DNA from: Exiguobacterium sp. KRL4
Lineage (GTDB): Bacteria; Bacillota; Bacilli; Exiguobacteriales; Exiguobacteriaceae
Direction of reading: 5' to 3'
Assembly (NCBI RefSeq): GCF_001870785.1
Contig: NZ_MOLV01000001.1
Span: forward strand, 206,916 to 270,915
DNA length: 64,000 nucleotides
Shown here in pieces: positions 28,437 through 36,730 of this stretch (position 1 is its first letter; each line of letters starts with the position of its first letter). The translations under genes and the position numbers were made by a program. A model generated the notes under the pieces. It saw only the letters and a program-made list of their open reading frames with translations. It ran no database searches and was not told the origin of the DNA.

Positions 28437-29717
28437 ATGAAAACTGAAACCTTAACGATGCCACAACTTGGTGAGAGCGTAACGGAAGGGACGATTTCGC
28501 TTTGGCTTGTCAAACCAGGTGACACTGTCAAAAAATATGATCCGATTGCCGAAGTCATCACGGATAAAGTGACAGCAGAAGTCCCGTCGTCGTTTGACGG
28601 TGTGATTGAAAAACTGCTGGCGGAAGAGGGCGACACGCTGCAAGTCGGAGAAGCCATCGTCACCTTGCAGGTCAGCGGCGGTTCAACGGAAGTCGCGGCG
28701 ACGGAAGAAGCCGTTCCAGCTGTCGAAGAAACACCCGTTTCCAGTGATCAGTCGATGAAAAAACGGTATTCACCGGCTGTTCTGAAATTGTCTTCCGAGC
28801 ATGCGATCAATCTCGAGCAGGTGACAGGAACAGGAACAGGCGGACGGATTACCCGAAAGGATCTCTTAAAAGTCATCGAAACGGGTCAAATTCGTCAACC
28901 GGATACAGTCGAAGCACCGACGATTGAGTCTGTTCCGGCAGCGAAAGCAGAACCACAGGAACAGGCGCAAGTCGTACGACCTCAAGCGGCAAAACCGACG
29001 ATGAGCACGACGGAAGCCGGTGATATCGAAATTCCGACGGCTGGTGTCCGTCAGGCCATTGCGACGAACATGGTCCGTTCGAAACAAGAAGCGCCACATG
29101 CTTGGTTGATGATTGAAGTCGATGTGACAAATTTAGTCGAAGCCCGTAATCGACATAAAGATGCATTCTTCAAACAAGAAGGTGTCAAACTGACGTTCTT
29201 ACCGTTCTTCATGAAGGCAACGGTCGAAGGTCTGAAAAAACATCCGATCATGAATTCGCAATGGGCGGGGGATAAAATCATCCAGAAAAAAGCGATCAAT
29301 CTGTCGCTTGCCGTCGCGACGCAAGAAGCGTTGTTCGTACCGGTCGTCAAACATGCCGATGAACTCAGCATCAAAGGTCTCGCTCGGGCAATCGATGATT
29401 TTGGTAAACGGGCACAGGCTGGTAAATTGTCATCAAGCGAGATGCAAGGTGGTACGTTTACGGTCAATAACACTGGTTCATTTGGTTCGATTCAATCAGC
29501 ACCAATCCTTAATTTCCCACAAGCGGCGATTCTGTCGGTCGAATCGATCGTCAAACGTCCGGTCTGGGTCAACGGGATGTTTGCGGCACGTGATATGGTC
29601 AATCTGTGCATGTCGATTGATCACCGGGTACTTGACGGACTCGTTGCTGGTCAATTCCTCCAGACGGTCAAACAGTCACTGGAATCGATTGATCCAAATC
29701 AATTGTCTTTATATTAA
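28437..29717 (+). CDS. bkdB: Dihydrolipoyl acyltransferase (E2) of the branched-chain complex
   Basis: Core of the complex: accepts the acyl group on lipoate and passes it to CoA. 426 residues: N-terminal lipoyl domain with acceptor K44 in ITDKVTAEV, a linker, a peripheral E1/E3-binding domain (KRYSPAVLKLSSEH, GTGGRITRKDL, about 107-150), an A/P/E-rich linker, and the catalytic domain with H396 and D400 in SIDHRVLDG. The start is ATG 28437 after AAGGGGGAAGCATCC; the open frame back to 28251 lies inside bkdAB and is not used. No clear terminator follows, so some read-through into the trp leader is possible. Confidence 0.96.
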   Translation: MKTETLTMPQLGESVTEGTISLWLVKPGDTVKKYDPIAEVITDKVTAEVPSSFDGVIEKLLAEEGDTLQVGEAIVTLQVSGGSTEVAATEEAVPAVEETPVSSDQSMKKRYSPAVLKLSSEHAINLEQVTGTGTGGRITRKDLLKVIETGQIRQPDTVEAPTIESVPAAKAEPQEQAQVVRPQAAKPTMSTTEAGDIEIPTAGVRQAIATNMVRSKQEAPHAWLMIEVDVTNLVEARNRHKDAFFKQEGVKLTFLPFFMKATVEGLKKHPIMNSQWAGDKIIQKKAINLSLAVATQEALFVPVVKHADELSIKGLARAIDDFGKRAQAGKLSSSEMQGGTFTVNNTGSFGSIQSAPILNFPQAAILSVESIVKRPVWVNGMFAARDMVNLCMSIDHRVLDGLVAGQFLQTVKQSLESIDPNQLSLY

Positions 29718-29731
29718 TTGGGACAAATGTA

Positions 29732-29760
29732 TTGACAGGAAACCGTTTCCCACGTAACAT
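29732..29760 (+). promoter_or_regulatory. Sigma-A promoter of the trp operon with cre-like spacer
   Basis: Consensus TTGACA (29732-29737), 17-base spacer, TAACAT (29755-29760). The spacer contains the palindrome GGAAAC-C-GTTTCC, which also matches the CcpA cre consensus at 11 of 14 positions. Confidence 0.85.
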
Positions 29761-29767
29761 AAAAAAC

Positions 29768-30044
29768 AATTACACAACAACAGACGCAAAGACGAAGAGA
29801 AGTAACCTACGAAACGATTGAAGAGAGCTGATGGGTGGTGCGAATCAGTATCGGGAAACAGGTGAATGGACTTCTGAGCATCAGACCGAACTTACAGTAG
29901 GCTCTGACGGCTACCTCCCGTTATCGAGGACGACGAATCAGGGGAACCGGTTCGTTCGAGGGGACTAGTAATAGTCAACGAAGGTGGTACCGCGGGTCTT
30001 CCCGTCCTTCATGTTTATCATGAATGGGCGCGAAGACCCTTTTC
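29768..30044 (+). promoter_or_regulatory. T-box riboswitch 1, tryptophan-specific
   Basis: Stem I with the AGAGAGCTGATGGGTGGTGCGAATCAG apical region (split across 29822-29847), specifier loop GTGAATGGACTTCTGAG with codon TGG at 29867-29869, T-box AAGGTGGTACCGCG at 29981-29994 and a terminator (GGGTCTTC with GAAGACCC, then TTTT) ending at 30044. Uncharged tRNA-Trp should stabilise the antiterminator and let transcription continue into the second T-box. Confidence 0.92.
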
Positions 30045-30059
30045 GTATTCAACTGAATA

Positions 30060-30332
30060 AGTAAATCGATGAATGAGTTAAGTAGTCAAACAAATCGTTG
30101 TTCCAGAGAGCGGAAGAGAGGTGGAACTTCCGTACAGCGATGTTTGATGAATGGTCTCATGAGAGCATGACTGAACGGTAAGTAGGTCATGACGGAAGCC
30201 CCCGTTATCATAGGCTACGATGTCTCGTCAAAACGCATCGGAAGAGTGGGAACGTTTGTTGTTCCAATTGTGAGGTGGCACCGCGAGTCAATCGTCCTCC
30301 ATACGGCTATTTGCTGTATGGAGGATTTTTTT
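30060..30332 (+). promoter_or_regulatory. T-box riboswitch 2, tryptophan-specific
   Basis: A second complete T-box: GAGAGCGGAAG...CTTCCG stem I region, specifier loop GATGAATGGTCTCATGAG with TGG at 30152-30154, T-box GAGGTGGCACCGCG at 30272-30285 and a terminator (TCCTCCATAC with GTATGGAGGA, then seven T) at 30295-30332. The trpE ribosome site AGGAGGCG follows directly. Confidence 0.92.
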
Positions 30333-30351
30333 ATACCAGGAGGCGAACAGG

Positions 30352-31746
30352 ATGATTGAGACAGACGAACTGATCATGGAGCAACTAGAGATGAACGGAG
30401 ATGAGTTGACTCCGATTTCAATCTTTTTAAACATCGAAGGGGAACGAAAATGTTTGCTCGAAAGTTCGACGAACGTTGGGCACGCAAGATATTCGATCAT
30501 CGGGGTCAATCCGGTTGAATTGCTTCGGGCGGAAGGGAACCAAGTGACCCGGCAAAATCTTCGGACCGAGGAAATAAGCAGGCAAACAGGCAACCCGGTA
30601 CAACTGCTGCAACAAGCCGTCGCACGACCTATCGAAAATACCGATTTTCCGTTCTTGAGCGGTGCGATCGGCTATGTCGGTTATGATGCGATTCGTGCCT
30701 ATGAGAACATCGGCGCCGTGCCGGACAGTGACCGGAACTTACCGGATGCCTTGCTTGCCGTTTATGACGAAATCATCTTGTATGATCATTTGGAACACCG
30801 GGTCCACTTGATCCATACGTCAATCGGGGGACTGACGGACCAGGCAGAGATGACACGTCGGCTCCAAGCACGTAAAAATCAGTTGGAACGGACGGGGGAA
30901 CAGACACGGATTGAGCGTCCCCTTGAAAACATCGTCTACCAACCACAAATCGAAAAAGAGACGTTTCTCTCTTTGGTCGAACAGGCGAAACAACATATAC
31001 GGCAAGGGGATGTGTTCCAACTCGTGTTATCGCAACGACTCGATGCGACCTTCGTCGGCGATCCGTTCCACTTTTACCGGAAACTCCGGCAGGACAACCC
31101 GAGTCCGTACCTCTTTTACATCGATCTAGGAGAAGTGATCGTGCTGGGTGCGTCTCCAGAAAGTTTGATTCAAGTCAAAGGACGGCACGTGACGACAAAT
31201 CCGATTGCCGGAACACGACCGCGTGGAAAAACGAAACAGGCGGATCAAGCACTCGCCAACGAGTTGTTACACGATGAAAAAGAACAAGCCGAGCACCGGA
31301 TGCTCGTCGACTTAGGACGAAATGATCTAGGTCAAGTGTGTCAGATCGGAAGCATCCATGTGTCACGGGAAATGGAGATTGAACGCTTCAAAAATGTCAT
31401 GCATCTCGTTTCTGTCGTCGAAGGGACACTCGCGGAAGGGAAGACGGGAGCCGATGCTCTCGTCGCCTGCTTACCGGCTGGGACGGTCTCGGGTGCCCCG
31501 AAGATTCGCGCGATGCAGTTGATCAATCAATACGAAACGAAAAAACGGGAAGTTTATGCTGGGGCGGTTGGCTATTTTGATGTCAGCGGGAATTTAGACT
31601 TTGCTCTGGCGATCCGGACGATGGTCATCCAAGACGGAAAAGCGTATGTTCAGGCTGGAGCGGGTATAGTCTATGATTCCGATCCTGTCCTTGAATTTGA
31701 GGAGACCTTGCATAAAGCGAAATCCTTACTGGAGGTTTGGAAATGA
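30352..31746 (+). CDS. trpE: Anthranilate synthase component I
   Basis: Makes anthranilate from chorismate and ammonia supplied by TrpG. 464 residues of the chorismate-binding fold; the feedback-site motif LLESS (36-40) is present, so tryptophan inhibition is likely kept. The C-terminal half has the conserved NPIAGTRPRGKT, DEKEQAEHRMLVDLGRNDLG and GTVSGAPKIRAM segments. AGGAGGCGAACAGG precedes the ATG. The 3' end overlaps the trpG start by four bases. Confidence 0.97.
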   Translation: MIETDELIMEQLEMNGDELTPISIFLNIEGERKCLLESSTNVGHARYSIIGVNPVELLRAEGNQVTRQNLRTEEISRQTGNPVQLLQQAVARPIENTDFPFLSGAIGYVGYDAIRAYENIGAVPDSDRNLPDALLAVYDEIILYDHLEHRVHLIHTSIGGLTDQAEMTRRLQARKNQLERTGEQTRIERPLENIVYQPQIEKETFLSLVEQAKQHIRQGDVFQLVLSQRLDATFVGDPFHFYRKLRQDNPSPYLFYIDLGEVIVLGASPESLIQVKGRHVTTNPIAGTRPRGKTKQADQALANELLHDEKEQAEHRMLVDLGRNDLGQVCQIGSIHVSREMEIERFKNVMHLVSVVEGTLAEGKTGADALVACLPAGTVSGAPKIRAMQLINQYETKKREVYAGAVGYFDVSGNLDFALAIRTMVIQDGKAYVQAGAGIVYDSDPVLEFEETLHKAKSLLEVWK

Positions 31747-32309
31747 TTGTACTGATCGATAATTACGATTCCTTTACCTATAACCTGTATCAATACGCTG
31801 CGGCGTATGATGAAATACAAGTCATCCGCAATGATGCGATCGAGGTGAGTGCAATTGCCGAATTACATCCGGCAGGCATCATCTTATCACCGGGACCGGG
31901 AAACCCGAACGACGCCGGGATATGTCTTGACGTCATCCAGACGTATTCCGGAAAAATTCCGATTCTCGGTGTCTGTCTCGGACATCAAGCCATTGGGCAA
32001 GCATTTGGCGGAAACGTCGTTGAAGCATCAGAAATCCGCCACGGTAAAACATCGAGCATTCGACAAACGGGACGGTTGTTTGAAGGTCTGCCGGAACAAC
32101 TGGACGTCATGCGGTATCATTCCTTGATCGTCGAGCGGACCACATTACCGGACGTCTTGAACATCACCGCCACGACAGAAGACGGAACGATCATGGCACT
32201 TGAACACCGCGATCACCCGACTTACGGGATTCAATTTCACCCGGAATCAATCGGAACACCACTCGGGCAACGGATGATTCAACGATTTATTGAACTGACG
32301 AAGGAGTGA
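31743..32309 (+). CDS. trpG: Anthranilate synthase glutamine amidotransferase (component II)
   Basis: Releases ammonia from glutamine for TrpE. 188 residues, class I amidotransferase with the nucleophile C78 in LGVCLGHQAIG and the HxE pair in FHPESIGT. The start is ATG 31743 with GGAGG seven bases upstream, and it overlaps trpE by four bases. In B. subtilis the glutaminase (pabA) sits in the folate operon and is shared; here a dedicated trpG lies inside the trp operon. Confidence 0.95.
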   Translation: MIVLIDNYDSFTYNLYQYAAAYDEIQVIRNDAIEVSAIAELHPAGIILSPGPGNPNDAGICLDVIQTYSGKIPILGVCLGHQAIGQAFGGNVVEASEIRHGKTSSIRQTGRLFEGLPEQLDVMRYHSLIVERTTLPDVLNITATTEDGTIMALEHRDHPTYGIQFHPESIGTPLGQRMIQRFIELTKE

Positions 32310-32314
32310 CAGGA

Positions 32315-33334
32315 ATGAAGGACGTATTGACGAAGTTAACGAATGCCAACCATCTCCGTTATGAAGAAATGCAACAGGCTGCGCGCCAATTGTTTGCGAC
32401 GGATGTCACGGACAGCGAAATCGCCGCCTTTCTCGTCGCCTTAAAAGCAAAAGGGGAAACCGCAGAAGAATTAGCAGGTCTTGCCTCGATCATGCGTGAA
32501 GTCGCACTCGACATTCCGGTGACGGGAACGGACTTCATCGATAACTGTGGCACGGGGGGCGACGGCTCCCAGTCGTTTAACATCAGCACGACGGCTGCGT
32601 TTGTGTTGGCCGGCGCCGGGGCGAAGGTCGCGAAACACGGAAACCGAAGTGTTTCCAGTAAAACCGGCAGTGCCGATGTGCTCGAAGCGCTCGGTGTGAA
32701 GTTAGATGAGACACCGGAAGAACTGGCGGCATTGCTTGAGACGAACGGAATCGCCTTCTTATTCGCACAACGGATGCATCCTCGTGTCAAACAAATCATG
32801 AAGGTGCGGCGCGACTTACGAATTCCAACGATTTTTAATCTGATTGGACCGTTGACGAATCCGGTGCCGCTAAAGACACAGTTACTCGGCATTTATCGGG
32901 AAGACTTGCTTGAGACGATGGCCTTGACGTTACATCGGTTAGGACGAAAACGAGCTATCGTTCTCCATGGCGCCTGTGGGATGGATGAAGCGTCACTAGC
33001 CGGGACGAACCAACTGGTCCTGCTCGACCAAGGTGAATTGATCCGGTTCAGTTTACATCCGGAGGAAGTCGGTCTGCAGGTCGCGCCGATTGAAGCCATC
33101 CGCGGCGGAACAGCAGCAGAAAACGCGAACATTCTCTTACGGGTCTTGCAGGGAGAAACCGGTCCGTACCGCGATACGGTTTTACTCAATGCCGGAATCG
33201 CCTTGTTCGCCGAAGGTCGCGTTCAAACGATTCGTGAAGGAATCGAACGGTCGGCAGAGAGCATCGACTCCGGTCGGGCACTTGAAAAATTACAATACTT
33301 GCAACGAATGAAACAAGAGGAGGCAATCGGATGA
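32315..33334 (+). CDS. trpD: Anthranilate phosphoribosyltransferase
   Basis: Joins anthranilate to PRPP. 339 residues; PRPP-binding GTGGDGSQSFNIST, then KHGNRSVSSKTGSADVLEALG and the FNLIGPLTNP signature. I start at ATG 32315, eight bases after AAGGAG; the GTG at 32306 overlaps the ribosome site. The gene overlaps the trpC start by four bases (ATGA). Confidence 0.97.
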   Translation: MKDVLTKLTNANHLRYEEMQQAARQLFATDVTDSEIAAFLVALKAKGETAEELAGLASIMREVALDIPVTGTDFIDNCGTGGDGSQSFNISTTAAFVLAGAGAKVAKHGNRSVSSKTGSADVLEALGVKLDETPEELAALLETNGIAFLFAQRMHPRVKQIMKVRRDLRIPTIFNLIGPLTNPVPLKTQLLGIYREDLLETMALTLHRLGRKRAIVLHGACGMDEASLAGTNQLVLLDQGELIRFSLHPEEVGLQVAPIEAIRGGTAAENANILLRVLQGETGPYRDTVLLNAGIALFAEGRVQTIREGIERSAESIDSGRALEKLQYLQRMKQEEAIG

Positions 33335-34107
33335 ATATCTTAGACCGTATCATCGACACGAAACGACTTGAAGTCGCACAATTGAAAATGAATGGGGTCC
33401 CTTCAGCGGAGCACCGCCCGTTAAATCCATCCATCCATCAATCACTCGGTGGAACCGATTTATCAGTCATCGCGGAAATCAAACGGGCTTCACCTTCAAA
33501 AGGCGATATCTCGTTGAACGTCGATCCTGTGGCACAAGCCAAACGGTATGCCGCCAGTGGCGCGACCGTCATCTCGGTCTTGACGGATCAGACGTATTTT
33601 AAAGGGAGCATGGAAGATCTGGCAGCCGTCGCCACAGCTGTCGACGTGCCCATCCTGTGCAAGGATTTTATGATTGACCGAATTCAAATTGATCTGGCGA
33701 AAGCGCACGGAGCGAGTTTGATTCTGTTGATCGTCGCGGCCCTCGATGATGACACGTTACACGACCTGTATGACTATGCGTATGCAAGCGGGCTCGAAGT
33801 CTTGGTCGAAGTTCATGATGCGACGGAACTCGAGCGAGCGGAACAGTTGCAGGCGAAGATCATCGGCATCAACAACCGCAACCTGAAGAAATTCGAAGTG
33901 AGTCTCGACACGTCGCTTGCGTTGCTCAAGACGAAGTCACCGGATGTCCGGTATATCAGCGAAAGTGGGATCAAGACAGTCGAGGAAGCCAAAATGTTGC
34001 ATGCAGCCGGAGCGGATGGGATTTTAATCGGTGAAACCCTGATGCGAGCGGAAGATCCGGCTGATTTCATTCAAGCTGTCAGTGGAGTCAAACATGACAC
34101 GCATTAA
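33331..34107 (+). CDS. trpC: Indole-3-glycerol phosphate synthase
   Basis: Closes the indole ring in the fourth step of tryptophan synthesis. A 258-residue TIM barrel with the catalytic EIKRASPSKG, the CKDFMID strand, GINNRNLKKFEVS and the SESGI phosphate site. It starts in the ATGA overlap with trpD and its end overlaps trpF by 14 bases. Confidence 0.97.
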   Translation: MNILDRIIDTKRLEVAQLKMNGVPSAEHRPLNPSIHQSLGGTDLSVIAEIKRASPSKGDISLNVDPVAQAKRYAASGATVISVLTDQTYFKGSMEDLAAVATAVDVPILCKDFMIDRIQIDLAKAHGASLILLIVAALDDDTLHDLYDYAYASGLEVLVEVHDATELERAEQLQAKIIGINNRNLKKFEVSLDTSLALLKTKSPDVRYISESGIKTVEEAKMLHAAGADGILIGETLMRAEDPADFIQAVSGVKHDTH

Positions 34108-34672
34108 ATTTTGTGGTCTGAAACGAATGGAAGACGTGCGCTACGCGGTTGACCGGGCCGACTATATCGGCTTTGTCTTTGCGCCGAGCAAACGCCAAGT
34201 CACGCTGGCGCAAGCAGAGACACTCCGGGCACAGATTCCCGAAACGGTTCAAGTCGTTGGTGTGTTCGTCTCACCGACGAAACAAGAGGTCGAGGAAGCG
34301 ATTGAGCAGGTTGGGCTTGATCTGATCCAGCTCCATGGACCGGTCGCAGACGAGCTGTACTACGAGAAACGGGTGCCGATCATTCAGGCGCTCTCGGCGG
34401 ATGCAATCGATGCGATTCATCCGAAAGCGGATTTTGTCTTGTTTGATGCACCGGAAGCGGGCAGCGGGCAAACGTTTGATTGGACGACCGATTTACAGAC
34501 GGATCAACCGATGTTCGTCGCGGGTGGTCTGCGGGCAGATAACGTCGGACAAGTGATCGAACGATATGAACCGTTTGCCGTCGATGTCTCAAGCGGAATT
34601 GAAACGAGTGGTCAAAAAGATCTGAAAAAAATGCAGGCATTTCATGATGCCGTAAAGGAGACTTTTAAATGA
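34094..34672 (+). CDS. trpF: Phosphoribosylanthranilate isomerase
   Basis: Performs the Amadori rearrangement between the TrpD and TrpC reactions. A 192-residue TIM barrel with the catalytic cysteine in KFCGLKR (C7) and D124-type aspartate in [15 protein letters not shown]; the C-terminal VDVSSGIE motif binds phosphate. The start is ATG 34094 after GTGGAGTCAAAC, inside the end of trpC. It overlaps trpB by four bases. Confidence 0.95.
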   Translation: MTRIKFCGLKRMEDVRYAVDRADYIGFVFAPSKRQVTLAQAETLRAQIPETVQVVGVFVSPTKQEVEEAIEQVGLDLIQLHGPVADELYYEKRVPIIQALSADAIDAIHPKADFVLFDAPEAGSGQTFDWTTDLQTDQPMFVAGGLRADNVGQVIERYEPFAVDVSSGIETSGQKDLKKMQAFHDAVKETFK

Positions 34673-35868
34673 CACGTTATTCACAACCTGATGCACTGGG
34701 GCAATACGGAATCTACGGAGGACGTTATATTCCGGAAACGTTGATGCAAGCCGTCCTTGAACTGGAACAAGCCTACGCCGAAGTGAAAGAAGATCCGGCG
34801 TTTCACGAACGGATGAATGATTTACTCGAAAACTACGTCGGTCGAAAAACACCGCTCTATTATGCCGAACATTTGACACGGGCCATCGGCGGCGCCAAAA
34901 TCTATTTGAAACGCGAAGACTTGAACCATACAGGCGCCCATAAAATCAACAATACGATTGGTCAAGCCTTGCTTGCTGAACGAATGGGGAAACGAAAAAT
35001 CGTCGCGGAGACCGGTGCCGGACAACATGGTGTTGCGACAGCGACCGTCTGTGCTCTGCTTGATTTAGAATGTGTCATTTTCATGGGAGAAGAAGATATT
35101 CGCCGTCAGGAACTCAACGTCTTCCGGATGGAGTTACTCGGCGCGAAAGTCGTTTCCGTGACACAAGGAAGCCGGACGTTAAAAGACGCCGTCAATGAAG
35201 CGTTACGTTACTGGGTCAAACATGTCGATGATACGCATTACTTGATGGGCTCCGTCCTCGGACCACACCCGTTCCCGGAAATCGTCCGTGATTTCCAAGC
35301 CATCATCGGTCAAGAGACGCGGGCACAAATCCTTGAAAAAGAGGGGAAATTACCGGAAGCGATCGTCGCTTGTGTCGGCGGAGGAAGTAATGCAATCGGG
35401 ATGTTCCATCCGTTCATCGAGGATGAAGACGTCGCATTGTACGGAATTGAAGCAGCCGGAAGTGGACTGGATACTGATAAACACGCGGCGACGATGTCAA
35501 AAGGGGAAGTCGGGGTTTTACATGGTTCGATGATGTATCTGTTGCAAGATGACCATGGTCAAGTGACGGAAGCCCATTCGATTTCAGCCGGACTGGATTA
35601 TCCCGGTGTCGGCCCCGAACATAGTCTGTTAAAGGATATTGGCCGTGTCCAGTATGAGGCCGTCACGGATCAACAGGCACTGGATGCCCTGCAATTACTG
35701 TGTCAAAAAGAAGGTATCATCCCAGCGCTTGAAACGGCTCATGCCATTGCCCATGCAACAGAACTTGCCAAAGGGATGCAACCGGAAGAAGTCGTCGTCA
35801 TCTGTCTGTCAGGACGCGGCGATAAAGATGTCATGACAGTCAGAAATGCTTTGAAGGGGGAAGCCTGA
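34669..35868 (+). CDS. trpB: Tryptophan synthase beta chain
   Basis: Condenses indole with serine on PLP. 399 residues; PLP lysine K92 in [13 protein letters not shown], the GAGQHGVA activating motif and the phosphate-binding [12 protein letters not shown]. It begins in the ATGA overlap with trpF, and its stop codon shares one base with the trpA start, which fits equimolar alpha and beta subunits. Confidence 0.98.
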   Translation: MTRYSQPDALGQYGIYGGRYIPETLMQAVLELEQAYAEVKEDPAFHERMNDLLENYVGRKTPLYYAEHLTRAIGGAKIYLKREDLNHTGAHKINNTIGQALLAERMGKRKIVAETGAGQHGVATATVCALLDLECVIFMGEEDIRRQELNVFRMELLGAKVVSVTQGSRTLKDAVNEALRYWVKHVDDTHYLMGSVLGPHPFPEIVRDFQAIIGQETRAQILEKEGKLPEAIVACVGGGSNAIGMFHPFIEDEDVALYGIEAAGSGLDTDKHAATMSKGEVGVLHGSMMYLLQDDHGQVTEAHSISAGLDYPGVGPEHSLLKDIGRVQYEAVTDQQALDALQLLCQKEGIIPALETAHAIAHATELAKGMQPEEVVVICLSGRGDKDVMTVRNALKGEA

Positions 35869-36647
35869 TGCGTTTAGAACAAGCAATCCGAACCGTTAAT
35901 CAACGTGGTGAAAAAGCGTTTATTCCCTATGTGATGGGAGGAGATGGAGGAATCGAGCGGTTGCCCGGTATCCTGGCATTTCTTGAAAAATCAGGAGCGA
36001 CGGCGATTGAAGTGGGTGTCCCGTTTTCTGATCCCGTCGCGGATGGTCCTGTCATTCAAGAAGCAGGATTACGTGCTTTGGCAAAACAGGTCAGTCTAAA
36101 AGATGTGCTGGAAGCGATCCGGATTGCGCGTCAGTCGACGACCGTTCCGATTGTCGTCATGACGTATTTAAATCCGATTTTCCGGTATGGGATCGACAGC
36201 TTCCTTGCAACGTGTCGTGAAGTCGGAGTCGATGGTTTAATCATTCCGGATTTGCCACTTGAGCAGAGCGACCAGTTTTTTGCAGGACGCAACAAACAAG
36301 ATATCGCCCTTGTTCAACTCGTGTCCTTGACGAGTCCGATTGAACGGATTGAGAAACTGGCAACCCACAGTGAAGGGTTCCTTTACGCTGTCACCGTCAA
36401 CGGGACGACAGGAGGGCAAACGCACTTCGGTGATGCATTAGAAGAGCACTTGGCGAAAGTCGCTCAACTGAGTCCGGTTCCTGTCTTAGCTGGTTTTGGG
36501 ATTAGTACACCGGAACATGTCCGTCAACTCAGCACAAGTGTTGCCGGCGTCATCGTCGGGAGCAAAATCGTCGAGTTACTGCACCAAGGTGATGAAGCCG
36601 CCATCGAACAATTGATGGCCGCCCGGTTACCCGATGTGACGGTGTAA
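35868..36647 (+). CDS. trpA: Tryptophan synthase alpha chain
   Basis: Cleaves indole-3-glycerol phosphate and channels indole to TrpB. A 259-residue TIM barrel with the catalytic E48 in IEVGVPFSDP and D59 in VADGP, and the phosphate-binding GFGIST near the C-terminus. Last gene of the seven-gene operon; a strong terminator follows. Confidence 0.97.
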   Translation: MRLEQAIRTVNQRGEKAFIPYVMGGDGGIERLPGILAFLEKSGATAIEVGVPFSDPVADGPVIQEAGLRALAKQVSLKDVLEAIRIARQSTTVPIVVMTYLNPIFRYGIDSFLATCREVGVDGLIIPDLPLEQSDQFFAGRNKQDIALVQLVSLTSPIERIEKLATHSEGFLYAVTVNGTTGGQTHFGDALEEHLAKVAQLSPVPVLAGFGISTPEHVRQLSTSVAGVIVGSKIVELLHQGDEAAIEQLMAARLPDVTV

Positions 36648-36688
36648 GTTGATTTGAAAATGACGGACTGACAAGTCAGTCGTCGGAA

Positions 36689-36730
36689 CAAAAAAGGTGC
36701 CGGGATTTCAAATCCGGGCACCTTTTTTAT
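36689..36730. terminator. Bidirectional terminator between trpA and the PBP gene
   Basis: GGTGCCGGGATTT pairs with AAATCCGGGCACC (one mismatch) between an A-run and a T-run. It overlaps the minus-strand PBP stop codon. Confidence 0.9.

Noticed and set aside
32359..32892. 177-codon minus-strand frame opposite trpD
   Set aside because: Composition is typical of an antisense shadow and there is no independent signal for a gene.
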